Below, piece by piece: positions 33,578 to 42,770 of a stretch of 64,000 bases of DNA (the stretch's first letter is position 1; each line of letters begins with the position of its first letter). The stretch comes from an uncultured Gemmiger sp. GTDB taxonomy: Bacteria; Bacillota; Clostridia; Oscillospirales; Ruminococcaceae. Position numbers and translations under genes: made by a program. The stretch covers positions 61,789 through 125,788 of the forward strand of contig CALXHQ010000007.1 in NCBI GenBank assembly GCA_944388145.1, in the 5' to 3' direction. The notes beneath the pieces are model-generated. The model saw nothing but the letters and a program-made list of their open reading frames with translations. It did no database searches and was not told the DNA's origin.

Positions 33578-33626
33578 AAGAACCCCGCCGGCAGGAAATC
33601 ATCCTGTGCCGGCGGGGTTCTTGCTT
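33578..33626. terminator. Convergent terminator between DegV and glgB
   Basis: Arms aagaaccccgccggc (33578-33592) and gccggcggggttctt (33608-33622), perfect 15 pairs; T-run to the right and a shorter one to the left. Confidence 0.85.
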
Positions 33627-33650
33627 TTTAAGGAAGAAATTGAGGGATGG

Positions 33651-35444
<1,794 letters not shown>

Positions 35445-35538
35445 TGCTGTCAGCTCCCTTTTGCGGTTGCGGCAGGGCGGCTGGACAGCCGGCCGCCCGA
35501 TGCCGTATAATAAGACAAATTCATATTTTCTGTATGTC

Positions 35539-35567
35539 ATTATACACCGTGTCCAACATTTTGCCCA
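35539..35567 (-). promoter_or_regulatory. Promoter of glgB
   Basis: Leftward TGGGCA (35562-35567), 17 bases, TATAAT (35539-35544), giving a leader of about 90 bases. Confidence 0.6.
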
Positions 35568-35627
35568 CCATCAATTTCCAGCATGTGTTGGATAACCCAC
35601 AATTGTCGGAATTTGTAGGGGTGTGCC

Positions 35628-36155
35628 ATGGATCTGCGCAAAAAGAAAAGTGAGAAGGCCATCACCGATGCTTTTTTGGCCCTGCGTGCCCGCAAACCGC
35701 TGGAAAAGATCACCGTGCGGGAGCTGTGCCAGCGGGCGCAGGTCAACCGTTCCACCTTTTACGCCCATTATCAGGACGTGTACGACCTGTCTGACCGGCT
35801 GGAAAACCAGGCTGTACAGGCGGTGCTGGCGTCAATCCGCCACCCGGAAGCCATGCTGACAGACACCGTGCGGTTTACGCGGGAGCTGTTTGCTGCCTTT
35901 GCCCCGCAGGAGCGGCGGCTGAACATCCTGTTTTCCGGGCAGCGGCGGGATCTGCTCAGCGCCAAGATTGCCGCCGCCCTGATGGAGCTGACCTATCAGC
36001 AGTACCCCGAGCGGCGGGAGGATCTGGAGTTTCGCATCTCGCTGACCTTCCGCATCTACGGCGGGTACTATGCCTTTGCCGAGAATCGCCGCTACGGCGA
36101 GGCTCAGGTCATCGAGGCCATCGGCCGCCTGAGCCGGGAACAGGATACCCGCTGA
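35628..36155 (+). CDS. TetR family transcriptional regulator
   Basis: 175 residues. KAITDAFLALRARKPLEKITVRELCQRAQVNRSTFYAHYQDVYDLSDRLE, seen over residues 10-59, is the TetR/AcrR helix-turn-helix of the small Firmicute type (DhaS-like). The C-terminal ligand domain is short. Divergent from glgB, with 183 bases between starts. Target unknown, but the shared upstream region makes glgB a candidate. Confidence 0.85.
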   Translation: MDLRKKKSEKAITDAFLALRARKPLEKITVRELCQRAQVNRSTFYAHYQDVYDLSDRLENQAVQAVLASIRHPEAMLTDTVRFTRELFAAFAPQERRLNILFSGQRRDLLSAKIAAALMELTYQQYPERREDLEFRISLTFRIYGGYYAFAENRRYGEAQVIEAIGRLSREQDTR

Positions 36156-36161
36156 AACGTC

Positions 36162-36213
36162 AAAAACGCCGTCTCTCCCCTGCCGGTTTTGGCAGGTAAG
36201 GGACGGCGTTTTT
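36162..36213. terminator. Convergent terminator between TetR and ZIP genes
   Basis: Arms aaaaacgccgtc (36162-36173) and gacggcgttttt (36202-36213), with an inner CCTGCC/GGCAGG stem. It works in both directions. Confidence 0.85.
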
Positions 36214-36228
36214 CGTGTTCAGTGTCGG

Positions 36229-37053
36229 TCAGCCCAGGAACACGTCCAGCATCATCATAGTCAAAAAGCCGGCCAGCACACTGATGGTTCCGGCGTTGGA
36301 ATGCTCGCCCAGGCGGGCCTCGGGGATCAGCTCTTCCACCACCACATACAGCATGGCCCCGGCGGCAAAGGCCAGCAGCCAGGGCATCACGGCCAGCAGC
36401 CGCCCGGCGATCAGCACAGTCAGGATGCCGAACACCGGCTCCACCACACCGGACAGCGCGCCACAGACAAAGGCCTTGCCGGTGCCCACGCCCTGGGCCT
36501 TCAGCGGCAGCGAGACTGCGGCCCCCTCAGGGAAGTTTTGCAGCGCCATGCCCAGTGCCAGCGCCACCGCCCCGGCAAAGGCCCCTTTGTCGGGGTTGGC
36601 AGCCGCCACCGAGAAGGTCAGCGCCACAGCCATGCCTTCGGGGATATTGTGCAGCGTCACCGCCAGCACAATCATGGTGGTGCGCTTCAGGTGGGCGGGC
36701 AGGCCCTCCGGCTTATCGCTGCCAAGGTGCAGGTGGGGCATCAGCCGGTCCATCATCCAGAGGAACGCCGCCCCCAGCACAAAGCCGCCACAGACCGGCA
36801 GGCCCACGGCCAGCGCCTGCGGCGTACCGGGGGCAGCCTGCTGCCCGGCTTGTTCCATGGCGGGGATCAGCAGGCTCCACACCGAGGCAGCCACCATCAC
36901 CCCCGCCGCAAAGCCGAGGAATAGCTTCTGGGCCAGGGGGGACAGTTCCCGCCGGAAGAAAAACACCATCGCGGCACCCAGCACGGTGGCCAGGCAGGTG
37001 AACCCGGTGCCCAGCGCCGCGTAGGCCAGTTCCCGTTGAAACATTTGATCCAT
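36229..37053 (-). CDS. ZIP family metal transporter
   Basis: 274 residues, eight helices. VTLHNIPEGMAVALTF and MALQNFPEGAAVSLPL are the paired metal-binding helices IV and V of the ZIP family. EELIPEA and HSNAGT near the end resemble the ZupT/gufA group. It probably imports Zn2+ or other divalent metals. The cytoplasmic His cluster (MPHLHLGSD) lies in the loop between helices. Start has aaggaggaaa upstream. Confidence 0.88.
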   Translation of the reverse strand: MDQMFQRELAYAALGTGFTCLATVLGAAMVFFFRRELSPLAQKLFLGFAAGVMVAASVWSLLIPAMEQAGQQAAPGTPQALAVGLPVCGGFVLGAAFLWMMDRLMPHLHLGSDKPEGLPAHLKRTTMIVLAVTLHNIPEGMAVALTFSVAAANPDKGAFAGAVALALGMALQNFPEGAAVSLPLKAQGVGTGKAFVCGALSGVVEPVFGILTVLIAGRLLAVMPWLLAFAAGAMLYVVVEELIPEARLGEHSNAGTISVLAGFLTMMMLDVFLG

Positions 37054-37231
37054 CGGTTTTCCTCCTTGTTGGGCAAAAACGGGAATCAGGAGAAGTTAGG
37101 ATTTCAACCTATTTGAGCGTGCGAAGCGCGCGGACCGCCGCAATTTCTCATTGCTCATTCGGGATTCCTCATTTTCCCATCGATTCCTGATTTTTCCCCA
37201 CCATTCCCCATGGCTTTTCAACCGTTTTCCG
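37054..37231. other. Intergenic gap with a degenerate repeat
   Basis: No gene seen. 37115-37147 resembles 10623-10656. The rest is simple T/C-rich sequence (repeated tcatt/ttcc bits). Confidence 0.35.
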
Positions 37232-38788
37232 TCAGAACAGCGGCGCCATGGTGCGCAGCACGGCGGACAGCAATGTGCCGAAAAAGCTGGTGCGGCAATC
37301 GTTCAGCGTAACGGCGCGGCATTTGGATTCCAGCTCCAGCATATCGGCGTGAATGTCCTTCAGCGCGCTGCACCCGTACAGCAGGGTACTGCACTCAAAA
37401 TGCAGGTACAGGCTACGGTAGTCCAGATTGATGGACCCCACCGCGGCGATGCGGTCATCCACCAGCCAGGTCTTGCTGTGCAGGAACCCCGGCGTATAGC
37501 TGAAGATCTTGACCCCACCTTCCAACAGCGGCGGGAAATAGCTGCGGGTCAGCTGGTAGGCCACCTTTTTGTCGGGGATGCCGGGGGTATAGATGCGCAC
37601 GTCCACCCCCCGTTTGGCGGCCAGGCAGAGTGCTGTCTGAATCTCATTGTTCAAAATCAGATAGGGCGTGGTGATGAACAGGCTGTGCTGCGCCTGGTTG
37701 ATCAGTTCCAGGTAGGTGTTCTGAGAGACGCTCTCCCGATCCACCGGGCTGTCCGCGAAGGGCTGCACCAGACCGTCGGCGGCAAAGGGGGTTTTGACGT
37801 GGCTTTCGGGTCGGAAATGCTCAAACTCGCGGTCGGTGGGGCGGTTGGCGTTCCAAAACTCCAGAAACATGATGGTAAAGCTCCAGGCGGCATCGCCCTG
37901 CAGCCGCACACCGGTGTCCCGCCAGTGGCCGAACCGCTCCAGCTGGTTGATATACTCATCCGCCAGGTTCGCGCCGCCCGAGAAAGCGGTGTGACCGTCA
38001 ATCACCATGATCTTGCGATGGTCCCGGTTGTTCATGACCAGATTGATCACCGGCACAAACGGGTTGAAGGGAAAGCAGTGGATGCCCTCCTCCTCCAACT
38101 TGCTCCAGTAACCCACCGGCAGCACGCTGACGCTGCCCACGTCGTCGTAGATAACGCGCACATCCACGCCCTGGGCGGCTTTGCGCTTGAGAATCTCATG
38201 GATCTGGCCCCACATTTTGCCCAGGCCGATGATAAAAAACTCGATAAAAATAAAATGCTTGGCGCTTTCCAGCGCAGGCAGCATATCGGCGAACATATCT
38301 TCGCCCAGAGGATAGTATTTCACGCCGGTGTTGGAAAATACCGGGTAGGGCCCCTGCCGGCTGAGGTAGCCGGCAGTCAGCGCACCGCGGGGGTCTTGGC
38401 GCTGCAGCTGAGCCAGGGGTTCCTCCTTTTGCCGGAGCAGCGGATGGATGCGCAGGCTGGCATCCTCCAACCTGCGGCGCAGCCGGAAGGCCGGGCGCTT
38501 GTTGCCCCACAACAGGTAGAGGATGCCGCCCTGCACCGGCATGATCATAAACAGGGCCATCCAGCTGATCTTGAACTCGGGCAGGATATAATCCAGCCGG
38601 ATCAGCAAAAGGCACATGATAACGCTGAACCCGATGCAGATGCCGTTGATCCAGGGGGCGTAGTCAGTCAGGCGGGAAAAGAGGAAGGCGATCCAGAGGA
38701 CCTGGCTGAGCAGCAACAGCCCGGTGATGACCAGTCGGCTGAACACCGCGCGGTACAGCCGTTTGGCGAACAATGTGATCTTACGCAA
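37232..38788 (-). CDS. cls: Cardiolipin synthase, two-HKD phospholipase D type
   Basis: 518 residues from TTG 38788, which lies eight bases after AAAGGAG; an ATG at 38845 has no ribosome site. Two N-terminal helices come first (VITGLLLLSQVLWIAFLF, INGICIGFSVIMCLLLI), then a third. The first HKD motif is NRDHRKIMVIDGHTAFSGG, and the second is FLHSKTWLVDDRIAAVGSINLD. It joins two phosphatidylglycerols into cardiolipin at the membrane. Monocistronic. Confidence 0.92.
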   Translation of the reverse strand: MRKITLFAKRLYRAVFSRLVITGLLLLSQVLWIAFLFSRLTDYAPWINGICIGFSVIMCLLLIRLDYILPEFKISWMALFMIMPVQGGILYLLWGNKRPAFRLRRRLEDASLRIHPLLRQKEEPLAQLQRQDPRGALTAGYLSRQGPYPVFSNTGVKYYPLGEDMFADMLPALESAKHFIFIEFFIIGLGKMWGQIHEILKRKAAQGVDVRVIYDDVGSVSVLPVGYWSKLEEEGIHCFPFNPFVPVINLVMNNRDHRKIMVIDGHTAFSGGANLADEYINQLERFGHWRDTGVRLQGDAAWSFTIMFLEFWNANRPTDREFEHFRPESHVKTPFAADGLVQPFADSPVDRESVSQNTYLELINQAQHSLFITTPYLILNNEIQTALCLAAKRGVDVRIYTPGIPDKKVAYQLTRSYFPPLLEGGVKIFSYTPGFLHSKTWLVDDRIAAVGSINLDYRSLYLHFECSTLLYGCSALKDIHADMLELESKCRAVTLNDCRTSFFGTLLSAVLRTMAPLF

Positions 38789-38845
38789 GGGGGGTCTCCT
38801 TTTTTTCAGAAGTCGGGCGGTGGGACGCAGCTGTTCCCGCCGCAT

Positions 38846-39206
38846 CCTATGCCCGGCAGCGGGGCAATGGTTCCGCCCCGCTCTGGTATCCCTACTGTAT
38901 CACTATGGCGCGAGAAATGCAATATTTTGGCGGCTGCACGGCCTTGCGGCCGGTGCTCCCCGCCGCGGCGCATTCAAACGCCGCAGTGTACAAGCCCTGT
39001 TTGCCAGCACGTCTTTTTTCGTATATGAATTTTATATCCGAAAAAATGTGACGTATTTTCGTTATTTTGTTTCACTTTTAGCACTCCGCAAAAGAAAGTG
39101 CTAAAAATTCACATTTTGTTCATTCTTTGTTCATAAAGTGGCGGTATGATAAAATTGTCGAAAGGAAAAAGCCCCAAGACAAAAACCAAACAACGCAAAA
39201 TACCGG
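38846..39206. promoter_or_regulatory. Promoter region of hsp20
   Basis: No gene here. Besides the CIRCE element (39078-39104), TATGAT at 39145-39150 is the likely -10; the -35 is poor. 38846-39070 holds nothing I can name. Confidence 0.5.
39078..39104 (+). promoter_or_regulatory. CIRCE element (HrcA operator)
   Basis: TTAGCACTC, nine bases, AAGTGCTAA: 17 of 18 arm bases match the CIRCE consensus TTAGCACTC-N9-GAGTGCTAA. It lies upstream of the hsp20 -10, so HrcA probably represses the gene at normal temperature. Confidence 0.88.
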
Positions 39207-39341
39207 CGCAAAGCGTGTGTGACATCGGAAAACAAAGCTTTGCAACAACTGCGCCGCATCGCAAAACCGCCGCAAGGCAGCGGGCCTAGGGTATACCTGA
39301 TGCATGGCAATCTCCGTCCCGCAGCAGTTGTTCCCGCTTTG
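39207..39341 (+). ncRNA. Structured hsp20 5' leader, copy A of a shared motif
   Basis: The closing stem CAAAGCG (39209-39215) pairs with CGCTTTG (39335-39341). The inner stem AACAACTGC (39244-39252) pairs with GCAGTTGTT (39324-39332). Between them lie GTGACAT and AACAAAG blocks and GGGTATACC, which recur in the leader at 59397-59540. The leader is about 245 bases long before the hsp20 start. Confidence 0.5.
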
Positions 39342-39395
39342 TTGGCTGACGGCACCGCACAGCAAGCCGCCGATTTAAAAAAGGAGAAATGACTT

Positions 39396-39809
39396 ATGGC
39401 TCTTCTGATGGATCGTCGTTACAATCCCTTCCGTGACTTTGAGGATATCAACCGCGCCTTCTTCGGCGACAATTCGCTGGCCGAGTTCAAAACCGACATC
39501 CGTGATGTGGGGGATGGTTTCCTGCTGGAGGCCGACCTGCCCGGTTTCAAGAAGGAGGACATCAAGCTTTCGCTGAACGGCGACACGCTCACCATCAAGG
39601 CGACCCGCCACAGCGACTTTGAGGATCAGGATAAAAAGGCCCACTACCTGCGCTGCGAGCGCAACTACGGCACTTACAGCCGCAGCTTCGATGTGACTGG
39701 CGTGGATGTGAGCAAGATCAGCGCCAGCTACAACGATGGCGTGCTGAGTGTCCGCCTGCCCAAGCAGGGCCCCAAGGAGCCGGAAAACCACACCATCACC
39801 ATTGAATAA
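39396..39809 (+). CDS. hsp20: Small heat shock protein, Hsp20 family
   Basis: 137 residues. N-terminal MALLMDRRYNPFRDFEDI is typical of clostridial Hsp18. The alpha-crystallin domain runs from DIRDVGDGFLLEADLPGFKKEDIKLSL (read over 34-60) to GVLSVRLPK, and a short tail follows. It holds unfolded proteins for refolding. The start has aaaaggagaa upstream. It is controlled by CIRCE and perhaps by its long folded leader. A convergent terminator follows. Confidence 0.93.
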   Translation: MALLMDRRYNPFRDFEDINRAFFGDNSLAEFKTDIRDVGDGFLLEADLPGFKKEDIKLSLNGDTLTIKATRHSDFEDQDKKAHYLRCERNYGTYSRSFDVTGVDVSKISASYNDGVLSVRLPKQGPKEPENHTITIE

Positions 39810-39874
39810 CCTGCACAGCCACGGGTTCTCTCCCCACAGCAAGTGAATTTCCCGCGTTAATTTCTGGTAAGCAG

Positions 39875-39912
39875 CAAACAGCCCGAAGGCATCAGCCTTC
39901 GGGCTGTTTGTA
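39875..39912. terminator. Convergent terminator between hsp20 and Gfo/Idh gene
   Basis: Perfect 15-pair stem 39875-39889 / 39896-39910 with A and T at its ends. Confidence 0.85.
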
Positions 39913-39935
39913 TCTCTGTGCCTCTGTGCGGCCGG

Positions 39936-40910
39936 TCACCCCTGCGCGCCGGCACTGCGGTGCAGCTGGTCCAGCAGATCCATCACCGCCAGAGTACGGC
40001 GGCGGGCCTGGGCCTCCTCTGCCCGGTCGCCATTTTCGATCATGCGGGCAAAGGCGGCAAACTCATAGGCCATGCGGTGGCGGGTCTTTTTGGGTGCATA
40101 CAGCCGGTCCCCACCGCCGTGCACCGCCCAGACCTCCTCCAGGGCGTTGGTGCCGCCCCGCAGCACCAGCCGGCCCTGCGGTCCCTGGATCACACATCCG
40201 TTCTCTCCGTCTGCATCCTTGGCTGCCAGGCAGGCCGCCGAAACATCGGGGTATTCCAGCACGGCCAGCCCCGAGATGTCAATTCCGTTGGCCGCCCGGG
40301 TGGGATGGTAGACCGCCCGCTGCGGTGTCCCCAACAGCCCCCACAGATAGTGCAGGTTGTAGACGTTCATATCGTTCAGCGCGCCGCCGTGGCAGGCCGG
40401 GTCAAAGGTGGTGTTCCAAACGCCCTGGCAAAATTCATTGTAGCGGCGGCTGCGGGCACAGAAGCTGGCCATTGCGCCGTGCACCGGACCGATTGCCGGC
40501 AGTTGTTCCAGCAGAAAGCGGTACTCCGGCAGGTAGGGGGTGGTGATGGCTTCAAACAGCATGACTCCCTTCGCGTCCGCCAGGGCAAACAGGTCACGGG
40601 CCTCGGCCGCGGTCACGGTGAAGGGCTTTTCCAGGATTACGTGGTAGCCTGCCTCCAGCACCCGCCGGGCAGTGGCATAGTGCAGGTGGTTGGCCGTGCC
40701 GATGTAGACCGCATCAAAGCCGCCAGCGTCCAACAGCGCAGCCTCGTCGGTGTAGATGGTGCCGATGGGATACTGCGCCGCCCACGCCTCCGCCTTGGGG
40801 CGGCTCTGCGGCCGACAGCAGAGTGCCGTGACCGTAACCTCCGGCAGGTCCTGCAGGATGGTGACAAACTCCGCCACAATGCGGCTGGTTGAGACAATGG
40901 CCACTTTCAT
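39936..40910 (-). CDS. Gfo/Idh/MocA family oxidoreductase
   Basis: 324 residues. Rossmann start MKVAIVSTSRIVAEFV (degenerate Gly motif), VYIGTANHLHYATARRVLEAGYHVILEKPFTVTAAEA with the family EKP Lys, and a C-terminal alpha/beta dimer domain. These NAD(P) enzymes act on sugars, inositols or related alcohols; the substrate is not predictable here. Last gene of the leftward gpsA operon, 156 bases after gpsA. The ribosome site is aaggagag. Confidence 0.87.
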   Translation of the reverse strand: MKVAIVSTSRIVAEFVTILQDLPEVTVTALCCRPQSRPKAEAWAAQYPIGTIYTDEAALLDAGGFDAVYIGTANHLHYATARRVLEAGYHVILEKPFTVTAAEARDLFALADAKGVMLFEAITTPYLPEYRFLLEQLPAIGPVHGAMASFCARSRRYNEFCQGVWNTTFDPACHGGALNDMNVYNLHYLWGLLGTPQRAVYHPTRAANGIDISGLAVLEYPDVSAACLAAKDADGENGCVIQGPQGRLVLRGGTNALEEVWAVHGGGDRLYAPKKTRHRMAYEFAAFARMIENGDRAEEAQARRRTLAVMDLLDQLHRSAGAQG

Positions 40911-41066
40911 AGTCTTCTCTCCTTATTCCGGGGTGAAAGCGCCGCCCTGCTGCCGGCAGCGCGGCGCTGCTGTGCCCACAGCGGTTTTGCAGCAGCCGGG
41001 CCAAAACTTCCTGCCCGGCTGAAACGCGGCGGGACCAGGCTGAACTCGCCCGGCCCCGCCGTCCTC

Positions 41067-42071
41067 TTATTCCTGTTTCAGGTTGCGGCCCATCAGGGCG
41101 TCCACCGCATCCCGGGCATCCATCTTGCCGGAGAGGATGGCATCCACCACATCCACAATGGGCATTTCCACCTTGTATTTCTTTTCCAGTTCCTTGGCGG
41201 CAGGCAGGGCGTTGATGCCCTCCACCACCTGGCCCACTTCCTCCTTTGCCTGTTCGGCGGAGGCGCCATGACCGATAAGCATACCGGCGTGCAGGTTGCG
41301 GCTGTGCATACTGGTACAGGTGACAATCAGATCTCCCATGCCGGAAAGCCCGGCAAACGTCTCGGGCTTGCAGCCCATGGCGATGCCCAGGCGGGACAGC
41401 TCGGCGTTACCGCGGGTGATCAGGGCCGCCTTGGCATTATCGCCATAACCCAGCCCCATGGCGATGCCCACCGACAGAGCGATCACATTTTTGATGGCGC
41501 CGCCCAGCTCGGTGCCCAGGCGGTCGGTGTTGGTGTAAACCCGGAAATTGGGATTGTTAAAGATCCGCTGGACCCTGCGGGCTGCGTCGCTGTCACCGGA
41601 AGCCGCCACAATGGCGGTGGGCAGGTCGCGGGCAACCTCCTCCGCATGGGTGGGGCCGGACAGCGCCACCACCCGGCAGGCTTCGTGGCCCGGCAGGCGG
41701 GACAGCTCATCCTCGATGACCTCGGACATTGTTTTCAGGGTCCCCTGCTCCATGCCCTTTGCCACATCCACAATCAGCTGTCCATCCGCAATGTGGGGCG
41801 CCGCCTTTTTGGCGGTGGACCGCACAAACACGGAGGGCACCGCAAACAGCAACACATCCCGGCCGGCGCACAGCTGTGCAAGGTCCGGGGTATAGTGCAT
41901 GGTGTCCGGCAGTTCCATACCGGGCAGGTTGGGGTGACGATGGGTCGCCTCAAGATGGGTCAGTTCCTTGGGCAGCGCGCTCCAGACTGTGACATCCTTG
42001 CCGTGAACGGCCAGCATGCGGGCCAGGGCGATCCCCCAGGTGCCCGCACCCAAAACTCCGATTTTGGTCAT
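41067..42071 (-). CDS. gpsA: Glycerol-3-phosphate dehydrogenase [NAD(P)+]
   Basis: 334 residues. IGVLGAGTWGIALARMLA is the Rossmann motif. VVALSGPTHAEEVARDLPTAIVAA, ELGGAIKNVIALSVGIAMGLGYGDNAKAALITRG (catalytic Lys, read over its length) and FAGLSGMGDLIVTCTSMHSRN are GpsA signatures. It reduces dihydroxyacetone phosphate to sn-glycerol 3-phosphate for phospholipid synthesis. The start has gaaggagaac. It is 36 bases after the phosphoesterase gene. Confidence 0.95.
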   Translation of the reverse strand: MTKIGVLGAGTWGIALARMLAVHGKDVTVWSALPKELTHLEATHRHPNLPGMELPDTMHYTPDLAQLCAGRDVLLFAVPSVFVRSTAKKAAPHIADGQLIVDVAKGMEQGTLKTMSEVIEDELSRLPGHEACRVVALSGPTHAEEVARDLPTAIVAASGDSDAARRVQRIFNNPNFRVYTNTDRLGTELGGAIKNVIALSVGIAMGLGYGDNAKAALITRGNAELSRLGIAMGCKPETFAGLSGMGDLIVTCTSMHSRNLHAGMLIGHGASAEQAKEEVGQVVEGINALPAAKELEKKYKVEMPIVDVVDAILSGKMDARDAVDALMGRNLKQE

Positions 42072-42107
42072 TGCGTTCTCCTTCCATGATGGATCGCCGC
42101 GGCGGGC

Positions 42108-42770
42108 TCAGTCGCCCACCGGCCGGTGGTGGAACAGCCGCTGCCACAGGTTGGCCGGCTCCGGTCGGCGCTGCGGCAGGTCCAGTTCAACCACATAGCG
42201 CTGAAATGTATTGACGATCCGCGTGGTGTTGTAGATGTGTTCCCGTGGGATGTTGGCACCGTAGCTCAGATGGATATGGCCATGCAGCATCAGCGGCGGC
42301 CTGTAAGCATCCAACAGCTCCCGAAAGACCGTAAACCCCCGGTGGGCGGGGTCGCTCATATCGCCGTAGCCATGTACGGTGGTGTGGGTGACCAGCACAT
42401 CAAAGCCGCCCATGCGGTCGATGCGGCCGCGCAGGTGCCGGATGCGCTTTTTCATCTCCGCCTCAGTAAACTGCCAGGCGCCGGCGCGGTAGCGGCAGCT
42501 GCCGCCCAGCCCCACAAAGCGGACCCCCTGATAGGTGTAGACCTGATCGTCGATGCAGATGGTGCCTTCGGGCGGTTTGCGGTCATAACTTTCATCATGG
42601 TTGCCATGCACATAGATCACCGGCACATGGGCCATGGTGGCCAAAAAAGACAGATAGTTGGCATCCAGGTCGCCGCAGCCGACGATCAGGTCAATGCCCA
42701 GTAATTTTTCCGGCCTGAAGTAATCCCACAGACCCTTGGATTCCTCATCCGCCACAGCCAGGATTCTCAT
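42108..42770 (-). CDS. Metallophosphoesterase
   Basis: 220 residues. LIVGCGDLDANYLSFL, VHGNHDES, GLGGSCRY, LVTHTTVHGYGD and LHGHIHLSYG carry the calcineurin-type metal ligands. GHIHLSYG and the small size recall YfcE/Rv0805-like phosphodiesterases. The ATG overlaps the upstream ParB-like/BMP gene by four bases (ATGA), so the two are translationally coupled and probably work together. Confidence 0.87.
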   Translation of the reverse strand: MRILAVADEESKGLWDYFRPEKLLGIDLIVGCGDLDANYLSFLATMAHVPVIYVHGNHDESYDRKPPEGTICIDDQVYTYQGVRFVGLGGSCRYRAGAWQFTEAEMKKRIRHLRGRIDRMGGFDVLVTHTTVHGYGDMSDPAHRGFTVFRELLDAYRPPLMLHGHIHLSYGANIPREHIYNTTRIVNTFQRYVVELDLPQRRPEPANLWQRLFHHRPVGD

